Part shown: in pieces, positions 8,601 through 9,380 of the stretch
Numbering within the stretch: the stretch's first letter is position 1
Layout of the letters: each line of letters begins with the position of its first letter
Origin: an uncultured Ignavibacteria bacterium
GTDB lineage: Bacteria; Bacteroidota; Ignavibacteria; Ignavibacteriales; Ignavibacteriaceae
Length of the DNA: 9,380 bases
Assembly: GCA_937996765.1 (NCBI GenBank)
Contig: CALKUG010000024.1
Coordinates: forward strand, 1 to 9,380
Direction: 5' to 3'
The notes under the pieces: model-generated
The model's input: only the letters and a program-made list of their open reading frames with translations
The model's database searches: none
What the model was told of the DNA's origin: nothing
Made by a program: the position numbers and the translations under genes

Positions 8601-9228
8601 TCAAGGTCCCGAGCACTCCAGCGCACGTTTAGAACGGTTTTTGATTCTTTGTGCACAGGATAGTATGGAAGTTTGTTACCCAACAACACCGGCTCAAATT
8701 TTCCATCTCTTACGCAGGCAAATGAAAAAAGGATATTTGAGACCATTGGTAATTATGACTCCCAAGAGCTTGTTGCGTCTGCCTGATGCACGATCTAAGA
8801 GAGAGGAATTCCTAACCGGAGGTTTCAAACAAATAATTGATGATGCAGCCGTTCGCGACGCCCACAAGGTTGAGCGGTTGGTGGTTACCAGCGGTAAGGT
8901 TTACTACGATCTTAACAAATACCGTAACGAACACGCACTCGAAAATGTAGCCATTGTAAGAGTTGAGCAGTTTTATCCCTTCAATTATCCGGAGTTCGAA
9001 GCGATAGTTAAGAAATATCCCAACGTTAAAAAGAATGTTTGGGTGCAAGAAGAGCCCAAGAATATGGGTGCATGGAATTTCTTGCAATGCAGGGTATTCC
9101 CCGATGTATTCGGCGGTTTCAAAGCTGTGTATGTTGGCAGACCTGAGAGTGCATCACCTGCAGTTGGCTCTCATAAAGTGGCCGCACGCCAGCAGGAAAC
9201 ACTTGTAAGAGAGGCCTTCGAAATTTAA
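5620..9228 (+). CDS. kgd: Multifunctional 2-oxoglutarate decarboxylase/dehydrogenase E1 fused to a succinyltransferase (E2) catalytic domain
   Basis: This 1202-residue enzyme uses thiamine diphosphate to decarboxylate 2-oxoglutarate and pass the succinyl group on to CoA in the TCA cycle; the family is best known from mycobacterial Kgd (about 1230 residues). Domains seen: the short E1 N-terminal helix (FGANSWFVEEIY, 14-25); a linker (about 50-83); an E2 acyltransferase catalytic domain (about 84-320) with NPGTIGTIGSIPRLM and catalytic-type YDHRIIQG (H291); then the E1 body (about 350-1202). E1 landmarks are MAHRGRLNVL (523-532), SHLEWVNP (589-596), the ThDP/Mg motif GDAAFAGQG (from 624) to NNQIGF (657-662), RRHGHNEGD (723-731), GQDCVRGTFSQRH (885-897) and HGFEGQGPEHSSAR (990-1003). 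There is no lipoyl domain and no peripheral subunit-binding domain, so lipoyl groups must come from another complex. The start fits the family N-terminus, although no Shine-Dalgarno precedes it. The reading frame is intact. Product and architecture are certain at family level; the balance of decarboxylase, dehydrogenase and synthase activity is not. Confidence 0.96.
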   Translation: MQEIEQNNEQTGSFGANSWFVEEIYNSYRDNPEDLPEQWKAYFGNMLNSTNGKGTQPANGIGQTGKPVKYPQPLPGDDVRPLTGAAGKIIDNMDSSLTVPTATSQRTVPVKLLEENRLLANAHLAKLGKKKISFTHIIGWAILQAIKKYPVMNYSFSVREGKPFVSKRSTINLGIAIDVERKDGTRNLMVPNIKNAEQLNFKQYLEHYEALVSQSRKGSIDPSAFAGTTISLTNPGTIGTIGSIPRLMVGQGAIIATGAIQYPAEYQAMSQSTISKLGISKVLTLTSTYDHRIIQGAESGMFLKEIHELLLGSNGFYEQLFKDLGVPIRPMAWETDIHPGFAEGTGNFEEITKHGKVRQLINMYRVRGHLLASIDPLRPNTSYHPELDPSHYQLTLWDLDRPYLTHDFGNKKTDSLRNILAILQKTYCDHIGVEYMHIQNPEEKEWLQNQMEPFQNTAHFDDETKKRLLYKLIQAEGLEHFIHTKFVGHKRFSLEGLETFIPLLDYILNEAADSGAEEAVLGMAHRGRLNVLTNIIGKSYESLFSEFEDIFDADSYAGSGDVKYHLGAYGVYETLNKKKIGVSIASNPSHLEWVNPVVEGMVRAKQTRAKDSENEKFLPILLHGDAAFAGQGVVSETLNLSQLKGYRTGGTIHIITNNQIGFTTGPEEARSSQYATDVAKMVQAPIFHVNADDPEATLWVGKIAFAYRNTFKKDIVIDVVGYRRHGHNEGDEPGFTQPVLYDIIKSHPSTLVIYSQKLINEGVISEEEFKSLRDGFNGSLDSALATVAARAQQLKSEVPVAVQIYDPALPLHEVETAVTPEHLNDLVIRLTTVPDEYNINPKIQKLLDKRREFILDPHGKADWSLGEGLAFASLVAEGIPVRLSGQDCVRGTFSQRHIAVTDVYTQEEYFPVNHMFNQQESVEALDSLLSEAAVMGFEYGYSTADPNSLVLWEAQFGDFANGAQIIIDNFIVASYEKWRTPNNLVLMLPHGFEGQGPEHSSARLERFLILCAQDSMEVCYPTTPAQIFHLLRRQMKKGYLRPLVIMTPKSLLRLPDARSKREEFLTGGFKQIIDDAAVRDAHKVERLVVTSGKVYYDLNKYRNEHALENVAIVRVEQFYPFNYPEFEAIVKKYPNVKKNVWVQEEPKNMGAWNFLQCRVFPDVFGGFKAVYVGRPESASPAVGSHKVAARQQETLVREAFEI

Positions 9229-9240
9229 TTGGTATGAAGC

Positions 9241-9271
9241 TTGCTGATTATTACCAGTTGTAGTATTTTTG
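9241..9271 (+). promoter_or_regulatory. Probable Bacteroidota-type promoter of tRNA-Gly
   Basis: TTG at 9241-9243 is followed after 20 bases by TATTTTTG at 9264-9271, an exact match to the TAnnTTTG -7 element used by the primary sigma factor of Bacteroidota, at normal spacing. Transcription would begin around 9276-9280, a few bases before the mature tRNA at 9282, which is the usual layout for a tRNA promoter. The same segment contains a short AT-rich inverted repeat (AGTATT, loop TTTG, AATACT, 9262-9277), which lacks a following T-run and so is a poor terminator for the upstream gene. Confidence 0.55.
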
Positions 9272-9281
9272 AATACTCGCT

Positions 9282-9354
9282 GCGGGCATAACTCAGCTGG
9301 TAGAGTGTCAGCTTCCCAAGCTGAATGTCGCGGGTTCGAATCCCGTTGCCCGCT
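9282..9354 (+). tRNA. tRNA-Gly (anticodon CCC)
   Basis: The 73 bases fold as a full cloverleaf: acceptor arms GCGGGCA and TGCCCGC pair in all seven positions; D-stem ACTC/GAGT; anticodon stem TCAGC/GCTGA with loop TTCCCAA, giving anticodon CCC at 9315-9317 (reads GGG); a five-base variable loop; T-stem GCGGG/CCCGT with one G-U pair and loop TTCGAAT. The discriminator base is T (U), as in bacterial tRNA-Gly. The 3' CCA is not encoded and must be added by the CCA-adding enzyme. It lies 53 bases after the end of kgd, with its own likely promoter. The 26 bases after it, to the window edge, show no clear further gene. Confidence 0.96.
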
Positions 9355-9380
9355 CTTGAAGCCGTAAGTAACCTAAAGTT

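Noticed and set aside
9262..9277. Inverted repeat AGTATT-TTTG-AATACT after kgd as a terminator
   Set aside because: The stem is six AT-rich pairs with no following T-run, and it overlaps the better-supported tRNA promoter, so it is probably a by-product of the -7 element.
1..9380. Search for mobile, defence, CRISPR, toxin-antitoxin or phage-like content
   Set aside because: No transposase, integrase, direct-repeat array, terminal inverted repeats or small paired genes were seen. The tRNA-Gly gene could in principle serve as an integration site, but the window ends 26 bases after it and shows no repeated tRNA end.

Overview
The window reads as ordinary chromosomal DNA from an AT-rich (roughly 40% GC by eye) member of the Bacteroidota/Chlorobi group. 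The pointers are a periplasmic-TPR sensor histidine kinase, a DUF5009-type membrane protein, start sites with weak or no Shine-Dalgarno sequence, and a match to the Bacteroidota-type promoter (TTG-N20-TAnnTTTG) just before a tRNA gene. The fused E1/E2 2-oxoglutarate enzyme, from memory, fits Ignavibacteria-like or Kapabacteria-like relatives better than classical Bacteroidia or Flavobacteriia. That placement is inference.

Layout. Three genes on the minus strand fill the left 5.4 kb. Read in their own direction they are a TPR sensor histidine kinase (5399 to 3453), a DUF5009 multi-pass membrane protein (3379 to 1949) and a long-chain acyl-CoA synthetase (1877 to 60). They are separated by 73 and 71 bases, with no convincing terminator between them on that strand, so partial co-transcription is possible but unproven. 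A 220-base divergent intergenic region (5400-5619) separates them from a 1202-residue plus-strand gene for a Kgd-type multifunctional 2-oxoglutarate decarboxylase/dehydrogenase with a built-in succinyltransferase domain (5620-9228). A tRNA-Gly with anticodon CCC follows at 9282-9354 and appears to have its own promoter.

How the genes relate. The acyl-CoA ligase activates fatty acids, and the 2-oxoglutarate enzyme is the TCA step to succinyl-CoA, so both are core carbon metabolism. The DUF5009 protein resembles membrane acyltransferases of the HGSNAT type; its substrate is unknown. The histidine kinase probably reports on an envelope or periplasmic signal, but no response regulator lies in the window.

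I see no mobile element, CRISPR array, phage gene, defence system or plausible undescribed system here. The most notable item is the domain architecture of the 2-oxoglutarate enzyme.
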